DNA from: Baylisascaris procyonis
Taxonomy: Eukaryota > Nematoda > Chromadorea > Rhabditida > Ascarididae
Reading direction: 5' to 3'
NCBI GenBank assembly: GCA_037389465.1
Contig: JAZARR010000187.1
Span: 2,976,001 to 3,040,000 of the forward strand
Length of the DNA: 64,000 nucleotides
The position numbers were made by a program, and so were the translations under genes. The notes beneath the pieces are model-generated. The model did no database searches. It was given only the letters and a program-made list of their open reading frames with translations, and was not told the DNA's origin. How positions within the stretch are numbered: position 1 is the stretch's first letter; every line of letters begins with the position of its first letter. Shown in pieces: positions 45,866 to 57,280 of the stretch.

Positions 45866-46465
45866 CTTCAATGATAGTTGTTAGTGAAAAACTATAGCAA
45901 TAGTGCTAGCTATATTGCTCTAGGTGTTATGTTATGCATTTGAAAAATGCTAGTCTCATTGTGATTTAAGTGAATTTTCGTAGATTCATTCTTTTATTTT
46001 CGAGCAATAAATTTGCGCTTATCATCCTTTTTTTATTTTTTTAAATTCTGTTTCTTAATCTGTTGATGTCTCCTAATGATTTTCTTCTTGTATCGAATGA
46101 ATATCGCCATTTTAGCCTTCTTACTGAACGCATTATCTTTCCTTCTTCTTCCTCACTTTTTCTATTACTTCCTCCTTTTTAGCATATTACCGCCAACTTT
46201 TATGGGAGTTTAAGAATTTCCATGTTCGCCGATTAGGCAAAATTCCATCTGAAATGATTACTAAAAGAGATATTTATAATTAAATCTATTAATAGAAGTG
46301 TACTTATAACTCTTGTCAAAATGTAATGATAGTCGAATATAACGTAGAGTGTCACTTTTTTAAATTGACTTGATGATGAATTGAAACATTGAGATGAGGA
46401 GATAAGGAATGAACCTGATATTATTAGCCGTTTAATTTCACTTGAAGTTAATATTCTCAAGAAAG

Positions 46466-46539
46466 AAACTTCTCTAAATAGGGCGTATTATAGCCAAGAA
46501 CGGCGATGGTCAATGATATCTCCTCAACACTTTTGTAGA
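46466..46539 (-). pseudogene. Second truncated copy of the exon at 40904-41026
   Basis: Same hybrid and same early TGA as at 43709-43782. In transcription order it is the first broken copy met. Confidence 0.5.
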
Positions 46540-48294
46540 CTATAAAGGGAACAAATATATTATCATTATTTTTCTTATATGGATATCCATTTTTCATGAC
46601 CATTCATATCCACCATAGATTTTTTCACGATCGGACCTCTCATGATGTTTTATAAGCTCTATTACCTATGCTAGCGTTTTATAAGAAAGCTATGCAAATT
46701 TCTTTTTGAAAATTGACGAAAGTCGATGCTAGTTAGATTTGTAATGGCCAGCCACTAAATACCTTTCTAGTAATTCATATAGAGGTTCATTTGAATATAT
46801 AATTAGGGATCATCCAGTTGCTCGCTTATCATGTTGTTAAGCCGGCTAATGAGCACTAAATTAAATTTCAATATGAGTTCGACATTCTTTAATGCGCATC
46901 AGTTTTGGTGTTGCAGTACTAGTTACGCTCTCATACTTCAGTACCGATCATCTTCTTGTAATTCAGTACCATTGATACTTTGGTAGTTTAGTACCAATAC
47001 TACTGGAATTATTTCTAGAATCACTAAAATTATTTCTAGAATTGATTTCCAATTATATTTAAAAATTTTGCATATATTCCTCAAGAGCAATTCAACAAAT
47101 CTTATAGAATGCGATAAATAGTGAATAGATTTTTTTGTTTTCATAATTGAAAACGAATTCGTCAAAACCACATAATCAGAAAATTTTATTTGGTGCAGAT
47201 GAATGTTTTTTTTTACTAAAGGCATAATTTTTGGAGTTTCTTTTTACGGTCATAGAACCATATGAGAATATTTCACCGATTTAAAACTAAAAAAAATTGA
47301 AGTTTTGGCTTTTTGCCTAGTTTTATACTTTATAGAGGGAAATTTTTTTTGAAAATTTTCTTATAAATTTTCGAAAAATTCATACTGACAGCAATTGAGA
47401 CATTTTTGGCGAAAATTTTTACTATTATATTTAAAGTATTTGGGATAAAATTAATGAAATTTTCTTATATATGCATTAGGATGCGGAAAATATGAAATTT
47501 ATACCGATATTGATAGTAAATTTCAGATGAACTCTTCGTTTTGCTCTGGATTTTTTTCAATGCAAAAAAAAAACCACTGAATCGAAAATGGGATTTTATT
47601 TCTCGAAAGAAACTTTGTTTACTGGAATCCTTCTTCTAATCAGTGATAACATCAATAATGTTTATAACAATGGCAACTATAGTAATAGAAGTAATAGTAA
47701 TGATAATGACGGCAGTGATAATAAGTAGTTCTAATAAAAGTAATAAAGTAATAGCCTATAATAACCAGCAAATATCGCTTTAATTTTTCATTTCTGAAAG
47801 AAATATATATCGTTTTTAGCATTTAATAAGGTTCAATATCCGTTTTAATTACAAGGTTTTATCTATTATTCACTAGTAACAATAATATTAGTACCATGCG
47901 AGTGTATTTGTAAAACTACAACACCATAAGTACTAGCAGATAACATTCAACGAACTATTGAGATTATCAGTGATTTGTTGTTCATAGCAATAGCTAATTG
48001 TTTCGAAATAAAACGACTATTGTCAAATTTCAAATGAATTCAGCAAACAAAGAAATAAATGGAGCAAACGGCTCATTGTTTTATTCAACAAAAATTATCT
48101 CGAAACATTTCGTTTAGAAGCAGCTTTTAGTTGAAAGAGTTCATAGAAATGTGACATATCAGCTGGCACTATTCAACGAAATACCATATGTTGAGGAATT
48201 AATAGTAGATGACTTCTGTATATATAGTAGAAAAAAAAGAGGGATGAACGAAGTTTTAATATTACACATTGTTGTTTACGGCGCGCTATGTTAC

Positions 48295-48432
48295 TTGCAG
48301 AAAAAAATGTTCACAAATAGGAAATTCTAGCGGGCCATTTGGTCGAATCGAATGAACACATTTGAGTTCCGTCGACTCTATCCATTTCAATCTTAGTGGC
48401 TTCACACCATCTTGAGTTCTTCGTTCAATGTT
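48295..48432 (-). CDS. Candidate exon (KPLRLKWIESTELKC), unit 3 copy
   Basis: Identical in sequence to 42781-42918. Confidence 0.42.
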
Positions 48433-48507
48433 CTTTGCAACTTTCCTTCACGGTATTTGTTCGCTAATAATTTCTTAGCCATATATAGCCTTAGATTGGG
48501 TTTACAC

Positions 48508-48622
48508 CAACTTTGGCCTATAATCCCAAATAATTCGACTCAAAGAAGCAATTAACTCTGCTTGATTCATTGCAGGTGGTCGAAAAATAAAAGCATTGAA
48601 TTGACGTTGTATTAAGTTTACG
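48508..48622 (-). CDS. Candidate exon (RQFNAFIFRPPAMNQ), unit 3 copy
   Basis: Identical in sequence to 42994-43108; first copy in transcription order. Confidence 0.45.
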
Positions 48623-49236
48623 CTTCAATGATAGTTGTTAGTGAAAAACTATAGCAATAGTGCTAGCTATATTGTTCTAGGTGTTATGTTATGCATTTGA
48701 AAAATGCTAGTCTCATTGTGATTTAAGTGAATTTTCGTAGATTCATTCTTTTATTTTCGAGCAATAAATTTGCGCTTATCATCCTTTTTTTATTTTTTTA
48801 AATTCTGTTTCTTAATCTGTTGATGTCTCCTAATGATTTTCTTCTTGTATCGAATGAATATCGCCATTTTAGCCTTCTTACTGAACGCATTATCTTTCCT
48901 TCTTCTTCCTCACTTTTTCTATTACTTCCTCCTTTTTAGCATATTACCGCCAACTTTTATGGGAGTTTAAGAATTTCCATGTTCGCCGATTAGGCAAAAT
49001 TCCATCTGAAATGATTACTAAAAGAGATATTTATAATTAAATCTATTAATAGAAGTGTACTTATAACTCTTGTCAAAATGTAATGATAGTCGAATATAAC
49101 GTAGAGTGTCACTTTTTTAAATTGACTTGATGATGAATTGAAACATTGAGATGAGGAGATAAGGAATGAACCTGATATTATTAGCCGTTTAATTTCACTT
49201 GAAGTTAATATTCTCAAGAAAGTCAAACTTTTTAAC

Positions 49237-49277
49237 GTTTGCAGACGCAGAGCATCTAGAGTGATCCTTATGATGAC
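49237..49277 (-). CDS. Candidate short exon (VIIRITLDALRLQ) next to the repeat array
   Basis: Thirteen codons plus two bases between GTTATTACAAG and AAAC/GTTAAA, phase 0 to 2. The phase fits the exon at 49416-49503 before it and the exon copies after it. It ends 15 bases outside the triplicated segment, so it is single copy. The frame also stays open past the donor into unit 3, so a longer exon is possible. Confidence 0.35.
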
Positions 49278-49293
49278 CTTGTAATAACTAGCA

Positions 49294-49297
<4 letters not shown>

Positions 49298-49357
<60 letters not shown>
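49298..49357. repeat. (TA)n microsatellite
   Basis: About 30 TA units, lying in the putative intron about 20 bases before the acceptor of the exon at 49277. Confidence 0.98.
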
Positions 49358-49359
<2 letters not shown>

Positions 49360-49415
49360 ATTATTGTCTCTGTTATTGTATTCCACGCAAGTATTATTTT
49401 GCATCACGCCTCCAC

Positions 49416-49503
49416 TTCGGGTTCAATCGTTATTTGATCAATGACCCATTCCTGTGGATATAACATTGTTTCTTCCTGATTTTGAGTTATGTTGTTCTTT
49501 TCT
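49416..49503 (-). CDS. Candidate exon (LYPQEWVIDQITIEPE)
   Basis: A strong acceptor (CTCTTTTTAG) opens 29 codons ending at GAA/GTGGAG, phase 2 to 0. Contains NNITQNQEETMLYPQEWVID. Without the donor the frame reaches a TGA at 49404 three codons on, so this could also be an alternative end of the protein. Confidence 0.5.
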
Positions 49504-50045
49504 CTAAAAAGAGAGTGATAGATTACAGTTGTGGGCCTTCACTTATTTATGAAAAGAGAATAAAAAAATTCATTGAATTATTCAGATTAAAAAAAAAAAT
49601 TTTTTTTTTTTGCTTGGTATCATAGAATATCGATGCTGCAAAAAATGCGCTTTAGGAAATTTGCTATGCACTAGAATAATTGTCGAATATTTATTTTCCG
49701 ACATCGTCGAATATATTTCTTTTCTCTTTATGTGATGTCTAAATTTTAATTATTAGCATAATTTGTCAAAACTATTTTTTTTTTCTCTCCATCCAAACCA
49801 CTCATTTTCTAACCCACTGATATTTTTCCATCTAAATTCAATTTTCTAGTCTTTAATTAAGCCTTAATTACTTCGAGTACCACAACGTCAAACCAGCATG
49901 CATATTAATAGTAAACGTTACGGACAGATGTATGTCTGATTAATATAGCGTTTGATCATTTCTTATCGTATTTAACAACAAAGATATAGAATCTCTCAGA
50001 AATTGACGTCTATTCGAATCATCTAAACACTAGCCTACAGTAAAC

Positions 50046-50182
50046 TCTTAATTTCCGTGCATAGCTTATTAATTGATCTTCTTTTTCATTTAATATCGTC
50101 GGCATATCGCTTAGCGAGTTGAAGTTTTTAATGCAATTTCTATATCTTCATTTCTACTTGGATCATTTATATTTGGATCCAC
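50046..50182 (-). pseudogene. Candidate exon with an apparent one-base frameshift
   Basis: After the acceptor TCATGATCTAG the frame reads VDPNINDPSRNEDIEIALK and then stops within five codons. From the A-run at 50125-50129 a second frame reads NFNSLSDMPTILNEKEDQLI and on to a donor (AGA/GTTTAC). The two join cleanly if the run were one base longer. This may be a sequencing error in a homopolymer or a real mutation. The phase to the next exon is not resolved. Confidence 0.4.
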
Positions 50183-50295
50183 CTAGATCATGAAAGAAAA
50201 TCACTTTCGTCTTGCAGTAATCGTTTGTAAATATGTTGAAGAAAATTGTTTCCCATATTTTTTTCGGGTAAAAAATTTCCTCAACTTCATTTAAC

Positions 50296-50401
50296 ATCTA
50301 TTCTTTCGAAATTTTTCTTCCGAAATTGATTGTGAATTTTCAAAACGGATATGACGACCATTTCGAGAATGTTGTTCAATAGCCTCAAAAATCTCGAATT
50401 G
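50296..50401 (-). CDS. Candidate exon (FEIFEAIEQHSRNGRHIRF)
   Basis: Thirty-five codons plus one base after ATTCGAGTCAG, phase 0 to 1, with a donor AGAT/GTTAAA. Contains FEIFEAIEQHSRNGRHIRF and SQSISEEKFRKN. Looks coding, but the phase does not match the exon at 50182, so a small exon or another donor is missing. Confidence 0.45.
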
Positions 50402-50636
50402 CTGACTCGAATGAGCATATAATCATATCGTATCGTATTCATATACCTTTTTTATATATAATATATCGTATCACAATCTAGTAATTTCATAACATCTATG
50501 TTTTTGTATATAATATACCAGATCGTTTTCAATACCATCACCATCACAACCGTCTTACTATCTAGTAATAACATTTCATGAACAATATCTCGTATATTCA
50601 AGTATCATATTCAGTAGTTATAACCTATGTCTGCAT

Positions 50637-50714
50637 TTAGTGATTCATTATATTTTTTGAATATCTCGGAGGCTTAGAATCTGCTCGCGCCTCCTCGAGG
50701 AGTACCTTCTCTAC
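50637..50714 (-). CDS. Candidate coding stretch, frame ambiguous (VEKVLLEEARADSKPP)
   Basis: After AAATAG at 50715 the frame reads VEKVLLEEARADSKPPRYSK to a TAA; a second frame (GREGTPRGGASRF) would match the phase of the exon at 50883. The stretch is GC-rich relative to its flanks. Confidence 0.28.
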   Translation of the reverse strand, partial: VEKVLLEEARADSKPPRYSKNIMNH

Positions 50715-50795
50715 CTATTTATTTTTTTGAAGGAATGAAATTTTTTTCAAATGCTTAAATATTAACAAGGAATGATAATTCCATATTAATATCAC

Positions 50796-50883
50796 CTTTT
50801 GGCTGACCAGTCAAACGCACTCGTACTCTGTCGGCAAATTTGACACACTGGACAAAATGGCCAAAATTGTTGAAATTGCTCCC
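50796..50883 (-). CDS. Candidate exon, two open frames
   Basis: Bounded by ATACTCAAG and AAAAG/GTGATA. One frame reads FGHFVQCVKFADRVRVRLTG (phase 0 to 1). Another starts at an ATG (50908) and reads MPYTQGEQFQQFWPFCPVCQ, which would make a first coding exon. I cannot decide between them. Confidence 0.3.
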
Positions 50884-51114
50884 CTTGAGTATATGGCATG
50901 AAAGTCATGAGTAAGAATTATCGATCAGAGTGAAAAAAAAATTTCGGCCACTTGCTTAGAGCGCCAAGTTCAAATGTAGAAATCAAATGCAGAATTTACT
51001 TTCATATTTAGCTTGCAGCGATCATCCGTTTATGCTAGGGCATTCGTATGCTTCTATCGAGTAGGAACATTATTGCCGAATGAACTTAGACCAAATTGTT
51101 TCTCAAACATTCGT

Positions 51115-51117
<3 letters not shown>

Positions 51118-51166
<49 letters not shown>
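51118..51166. repeat. (TA)n microsatellite
   Basis: About 24 TA units; the overlapping tyrosine-isoleucine ORFs on the + strand are artefacts of it. Confidence 0.98.
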
Positions 51167-51168
<2 letters not shown>

Positions 51169-52719
51169 AATATCAAATTCTATTCATAGAATCACCTCCT
51201 CCCCATCCTCCTCTCTCTTATCTCCTTCTCTCCTTCTTTCAGCCTTCTTCTTCCTTTTCATCCTGTTCTTTCAACTGCAAAATCATTTCTAAATTTACCA
51301 AATATCTTATTGCTCTTGCAGAAGTGGAACTAACAAAATAACTTAGAAGAATATGCAACATTACGTAAAAAATGTTGCAATTTGATTACAATGCATTGCA
51401 GTTGACTGATCTAATATTATCTATGGGGAATAGTGAACAAATATAACATCTTCATTTAAGCATATTCTTTCTATATGAAAAAGCGTAAAATAACAACTCG
51501 ATATTTCACTTACAGTCGAATGTAACATTTGAAAATTTAAATTATTGAAACGATTCAAGCTGCAGTAGAACCATATAGGTTTCATTTAAAAAGTTTGCGA
51601 TATATCTTTATTCATCGGCGCTCATATTTGCTTGGCACTGCCAGTCGGCTATTTGAAAGCTTTAGGCTGCAATTTGAAGAAAAATTGAGCAGTGAAATTC
51701 GTTTTGAATGGTGAAAAATTGAGTTGTGATATTCGTTTTCAACTTCTTTTTTCCTGAAATTTTCCAAATTAAACTCTTCAGGTTTTTCTAAATTTCTGCT
51801 TCATGCGCCCATGCATAGTTGCAGCCGAATTAAATGTTCTCGCATAATTTTCCTTAGTGGCTTCACATTTAAAACTAATGAAAAATGAAGCAATGATTGT
51901 TTCTGCCAAAGTGGAACCACTCGAGCTCTAATATAACCCCAGAGGTTCTTATCGAAATATACGGTACATCTTTACTTGTCGATACCTATCACTATTTAAA
52001 TATCGATCAAAATCTCATAAGCAAAAGCTTCAAATATTTCGATAGTTGCGCTTTTGGCAGCTGCACACGTCATTGGCAATTACGCAAACATGGCAGTGTC
52101 ATTATTTAGGTATGCATGTATGCGCGTATACTTATCGGTTTATTTATTTATTTATTTATTTCATCTTTTCGCCTTTTCCCTTATTTATTATTTATTTACC
52201 AACGAATTTTTCAAGTTTCAAGTCCGCTGCTGAGTTGTTCCGATCTTCACACTATTACTGCTCTGATGTATTTGAATAAATGTCTATTCGTCGAAATTCT
52301 AACTTTACAAACTTTTTTCTCCATCTTGCTACTTATGCTTGCATATTTTTATGTGTTTTCCTGTTTTGGGACATTGAAATAAAATAAATAAATATTCATT
52401 TATATAAGTAATTATATTTATGTATATTAATCTATAGGTTTTTATGTGTTAATGTCTAAATAAAACATAAAAGCTATGCTAAAACAAATTTGGCAATAGT
52501 ATTCTCACTAAAATATGATTGAATAGATCTATTTCTTTATTAAATTGTAACTTTTTCAGCATTCTATTTCAGTTGTTCATCAGAAATTAAACTCTATCTG
52601 ATAAGAGGTACCTAAATTGACTTTTCCTTTAAGTTTTTATAAGAAAGGCAAAGATCGTCGGTCGAACTGATGAGGACTGATAAAGTAATATAAAATATAA
52701 GAAAAAAATGGTCGTCCGT

Positions 52720-52850
52720 CTCAGAGTTTATACTAAAATAGCGCAAATTGAGGCTATTAAGTAACTGCGATTCATAAATGTACATGGTACATGCAAGTGT
52801 AACGGAAACAGCCTAGTGCAAAAACGTTCGATACCCAGGTGTTTGAGCTA
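52720..52850 (+). other. Possible second tRNA-derived element
   Basis: A B-box-like GTTCGATACCC (52827-52837) lies within a stretch richer in GC than its neighbours. No convincing A box or cloverleaf is seen, so this is only a hint of a SINE. Confidence 0.15.
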
Positions 52851-52970
52851 AAGAGCTCTAAGAGAGAAATGCCCTTATGTTAGCATCCGGCTATATATAT
52901 GGTCGAATAAGCGCAAAAAGATTCTTTTATTGTACGAGTGTATTACATCTCTGTCTTTGCGTTGTTACAG

Positions 52971-53027
52971 CTAAAAAGGCGCTGTTTTGATGCGTTGTTT
53001 TCTGATTTGGATTTAGAGGAAGGATAG
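52971..53027 (+). CDS. Candidate terminal exon on the + strand
   Basis: A good acceptor (TTTGCGTTGTTACAG) is followed by 18 codons (RRCFDALFSDLDLEEG) and a TAG. No partner exon upstream was identified with confidence. Confidence 0.2.
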   Translation, partial: LKRRCFDALFSDLDLEEG

Positions 53028-53678
53028 CAGGTTTTTATCTCTGCCTACTTGCATGTGGATGTCGGTTTATTCAATAATCTGAAATTGCATATCATCTAAG
53101 CTAGAGCTAGGATATTTTGGCGAGTATAATGTCGACCAAAAAATTGCCGGATATAACAATATTCCGGATGACCTGTCCATTTTGAAGCGACCCATAACCA
53201 TTCAAAAATTCTAAAAACCTTTATTTTGTATTTGAAATTAGTCTATTAGAAGAGAAAAAACCGTTCGCGGAGATTTTATTTTATCGGTCAAATCTATTGA
53301 AAAATTAAAATGTTCCTATCTATACATTATTTATTGCTTACAGATTACGAAGCTAGTAGAATAGGATGAAGTGCAAGAGCACATATCATGATAACTTCTC
53401 CAATATGATTCCTTACTCATTTCTTACTATTCTAAATTTTTATTACCATTTCCTTCATTTCTTTCCTTTTTCCCCTCTACCTGCCTCATTTCCATTTCCT
53501 CTCACTCCTCAGGCGAAATGAGGTTTTCATTTAAAAAACTTTTTAACTAGTAAGCTACAGCAATCGTTCTGAATAAGTGCAATTTGCGTGTCGATCCATA
53601 ATACATATTAAACGTTATTCTTTGCCTGTTACACTCACCATTTATTACTTTACTTGATCATCATATATGTCAAGGATG

Positions 53679-53680
<2 letters not shown>

Positions 53681-53745
<65 letters not shown>
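53681..53745. repeat. (TA)n microsatellite
   Basis: About 32 AT units. Confidence 0.98.
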
Positions 53746-53747
<2 letters not shown>

Positions 53748-53861
53748 CACTACTTTTGAAAAATTAATTTGTTCGTACTGGAAATTTATGTGTACTGCAT
53801 ACGAATAAATACATTCATATGTTTCGCCATTGAAGTGGCGTCGTAGGTGGTTGGAAGATAA

Positions 53862-54235
53862 TAAACTTCGTTGGGTGGGATGGTTAGGTAATAACCTTCA
53901 TTGGCTTGGACGGTTAGGTAATAACATTCATTGGGTTGGGTCGTTAGGTTAAAAACTTCATTTGGTTGGATTATTAGGCAGTAACTTTCATTGGATGTGA
54001 TCGCTTGGTAAAAAACTTTATTGGGTTGAATGGTTAGGTAATAACCTTCATTGGGTTGGGTCGTTAGATTAAAAACTTCATTGGGTTAGATCATTAGGTA
54101 ATAACGTTCGTTTGGTTGGATGGTTAGGTAATAATCTTCATTGGGTTGGGTCGTTAGGTAAAAAACTTCATCCGATCGGGTGGTTAGATTAGGTGGTTAG
54201 GTAAAAAACTTCATTAGTTGAGTTATTTAGGTGCA
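53862..54235. repeat. 30-bp minisatellite, about 12 copies
   Basis: The consensus unit is CTTCATTGGGTTGGATGGTT followed by AGGTAATAAC. Copies differ at several positions, with TAAAAAA in place of TAATAA in some. The GGTTAGG core resembles a telomeric motif, but the unit as a whole is not a telomere repeat. Confidence 0.95.
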
Positions 54236-54375
54236 AAACCTTACTGATTAGACGGTTCATTGGTCGGTTAACCTTTACCTCACTGTTTCGGTCGTTGATT
54301 AAAGAATGTTACAATATATTATATTATAGTCAAGCATAGAATATTATCAGTTTTCAATGGCCATTTTCAATGGCC

Positions 54376-54552
54376 CAAATTATATAAGATGTAAACTAAT
54401 GCAAACCGTATAAGACGCAAACAATTATATATCTTACTATAAAATTGCGACATCAATGATGGCGTAATAAATAGATCCGCCAATTTTATAGTAAGATATA
54501 TAATTGTTTGCGTCTTATACGGTTTGCATTAGTTTACATCTTATATAATTTG
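54376..54552. repeat. Perfect inverted repeat, 72-bp arms, 33-bp spacer
   Basis: Arm 54376-54447 (starting CAAATTATATAAGATG) is the exact reverse complement of 54481-54552. The spacer 54448-54480 is unrelated. An exact match over 72 bp means a young fold-back, such as a small non-autonomous element or a recent snap-back duplication. Confidence 0.97.
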
Positions 54553-57088
54553 CTAGTGTAAAAATATGCGCAAGAGATTCAACGTTTTGTCGATCGAAAA
54601 ATTTTTAAAATTTCATTAAAGTTTGATTTGTTTTAGTTGAAATTTCTACTCATTTTCTCGTGAAAATTCATTCTAAGCGTACTTTAAGATTTTGTGATCT
54701 CTTTCTTTTTGCAGAAATTGTTTCAATCCCATATGGAAATTTCGACGTTTATATTTAGGATTGCTGAGAATTTCGACGTTGAAAAATAAACTGTTCAACT
54801 CGCCCATTTTAATATATTTAGCTAATAAAAGATCAACTTATTTCAATAAATTTGGCTAATACTTTTTTAAAGCATATTATGCTAATACGCTCTTATTTTT
54901 CCGATATTATTGCATAATTTATTAATGGATGTTTTGTTTTCCTTAATAATAAGATAATGACTATATTTGAAATCAACACCTGTTGATGCTTTTATCGCTT
55001 GATAATATTCAAATACTTTAATCTTAAGCTATAAACTATTTCCGCCTGTGTTTGTTATTCACTAAAGTTATTCTAAATTAATGAATTCGCTGAAAACATA
55101 CGACTATAATTTCTAAATCATTATATATGCAATTATCCTTATAATATTGTGTATATTTTTGTTGTAAATTTAATGAATTTTTTAATTGTATTGCGTCAAT
55201 TGGAATTCCGCTGAATAGAACATCGGCTAGATATAAAGAACTTTTTATGAAAATGGAAAAAATAGGAAATACATAATTTTTGCGGATCTTCAAATAAATT
55301 TCTTTTTATTTAACGGAACTTCTATGCAGTAAGCTTCTATTCAACTCAATGTAGTCAATACCATCGCATCTAAATTCATAGGGTTAATTGAAACTCAAAT
55401 ATTGTCTCGAATAATTTAATTTAACTGACATATAAAATTCTGTTAATCTTATCGAATGACCGATCACCTGTTGTTTCATCTACTTGAGCACATTTCATTT
55501 TCTATTTTTGTTTGTGCTAATAATCAAATATTTCATATGGGAACGATGATAAAACACTTATTTAATTTTATGATCCACCAATTTTTTTCAAAAATAATTA
55601 CAAGTTGGGACTTCCACATCGATGATAACTTCATGGTTTATCGAGAGTGCTGAATATCTCAGTAGTAACCGATGAGATATAGGAAGGAGGGGACAAAGCT
55701 TTTGCTTGGTTGGAACTCGTACAATTGATGGATTGTTAAGCAGACATGTACATTCGAATAATCCATTGTTTCATAGGAATTTTTGTGAGTCTGATATACT
55801 GGCGCTCTTTCCTACTTGCTTTACTTTATAAAATATGGTTTTACCATTGTTCACAATTTTTTCGACGAAATTTTTTTATAATAAACAAACGTGGTAAATT
55901 GTTTATGAATGAGTTTAGCATTCTCGTCTATTGCTGCATGCATCGTTTATTGCTAGGCGAACGATAGATGAACAAACGTCAGTAAATATGCTTTGCAGTG
56001 AAGCGACAACATATACGTACATTTATATCAGCTATACGCTATAATAAATTTTTCCATTATGAGCTTTTCCAACTTATTTTTTTCAACTTATCCAACATTT
56101 CTTTTCAACTTATTCAACTTTTCCAACTTAGAAATATTGTGTCAATTCCTATGCTTAACTCTAAATCTGTAGCGATAATTTGTAGTATGAAGTCGGATGC
56201 ATATAGAATAATTTTATTGTTGCATTGATGATATTCGAAAGGATATCGCCTAACACTATTCCTTCATCAATATCAGCTATAACAACATAATGGGTTATAT
56301 CTGTAAAAATCCGATCCTTATAGTAGCCAGGGAATTTCAAAGATTCTTTATCTAATCACCCTCATAAGAATCGAGTCAATTTTATCCCAACGGTGGAATC
56401 CTTAAAAATCCGTTAGTATCTTATCCTTCTTCTTTTCTGTCTTATTCCCCCAAACATATTAGTGCTAACTAATATTTATTTTTTTGTCGAATATCATATG
56501 TGGATTTTCGAAACATCGTGTATATTCATTTCATCTTATATGATTAATCCTTGAAGAGGTTTATAACCAAAATGGATGCATCTTTAGGGAATGAGGGAGG
56601 GGGAGGAGATTGAATGGAAGATTGCACTATTCATATCTTATAGAAATACATACGTTACTTAACTTATCGATTTTTTCTTTTGCATCCTTTTAAAGCATCA
56701 TATTTCGTTGCGTTTTGTGTGTGAAGAAGAATGGCGTAGATATGTCGATTCGTTTATTATTTATTGAATTATTTATATAATATCAATTCATTTGGAGTAT
56801 TTTTTGGAATATATCACTCATAAATAAATATAATAGTTGTAAATGTAATATCTTTTAATGAAATTTTTTCATTTTTAATTTTAACCTTTATACATTAATT
56901 TAACGTTTGCAATGACACATCGATTAAATAGCATTGAGATATTATAAAAAATGATATAAAAGAAAGCATATTCGTTAGTTGAAAATCTATTTTAGGAGTT
57001 ACATGGAGGAAAATTAAGGACGATAGCGAGTGGAGGAAGGGGGTAGACGACAAGTCTAAGTAGAACTGACGAATTTAGAGGTTTTCGA

Positions 57089-57280
57089 ATGGAAAAATTC
57101 CTCGATTTTCATCAAAAATTCGATCCGATTAAGGAACACAATTTCTATGTCATGTTACTGTCTGGCCATCTTTATCGTAAACTTAGGAGTTATTCCCCCT
57201 CCCTCTACTCTCATCTTCCCACCCATCCTTCTGGAAGGCTATCTTTTATGAGCGGTTTTCCTTTTCATAGACTATTTTGA
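57089..57280 (+). CDS. Small ORF, unknown (63 codons)
   Basis: The ATG frame begins MEKFLDFHQKFDPIKEHNFY. A donor lies at TTATC/GTAAAC (about 57178), so it may be a first exon of about 30 codons. The last third is low-complexity S/P. No family recognised. Confidence 0.22.
   Translation: MEKFLDFHQKFDPIKEHNFYVMLLSGHLYRKLRSYSPSLYSHLPTHPSGRLSFMSGFPFHRLF

Larger units (their letters stand above)
43709..46465. repeat. Tandem repeat unit 2 (2,757 bp)
   Basis: It differs from unit 1 by one T in a homopolymer and by G at 45253 (A in units 1 and 3). Its left end joins the right end of unit 1 and makes a hybrid of exon 40904-41026 with intron sequence. Confidence 0.99.
46466..49222. repeat. Tandem repeat unit 3 (2,757 bp)
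   Basis: It differs from unit 2 at two positions (A at 48010, T at 48675). Unique sequence resumes at 49223. Confidence 0.99.
23479..50883 (-). other. Candidate large multi-exon minus-strand gene (or two genes), protein not recognised
   Basis: Some twenty short open stretches listed separately lie on the minus strand between splice-like sites. Read 5' to 3' (right to left), 49503, 49277, X7, X8, 42701 and 41026 keep phase, as do 37491, 36413, 34519, 33467, 32936, 29745, 26386, 24424 and 23634. Gaps remain between 50046 and 49503 and between 40904 and 37491. Several stretches are clearly less AT-rich than their flanks. The product would be large, with acidic/serine-rich linkers (SLSSLSDDEDN) and no obvious signal peptide or catalytic motif that I can see. 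I chose some alternative sites because phases matched, so the phase test is not fully independent. RNA evidence would be decisive. Confidence 0.5.

Noticed and set aside
48990..49226. 75-78-codon minus ORF at the right end of each repeat unit
   Set aside because: It could extend the exon at 49277, but the donor at 49236 gives a phase that fits the next exon, and the ORF is serine/isoleucine-rich without further support.
51897..52109. 70-codon + strand ORF (SNITPEVLIEIYGTSLL)
   Set aside because: The frame looks coding-like but opens with TTG, and I found no convincing acceptor or partner exon, so I did not call it.
53862..54235. Interstitial telomere repeat
   Set aside because: The GGTTAGG core is only part of a 30-bp unit; there are no tandem TTAGGC or TTAGGG copies.
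53862..54235. CRISPR array
   Set aside because: The units are contiguous with no unique spacers, and the genome is eukaryotic.
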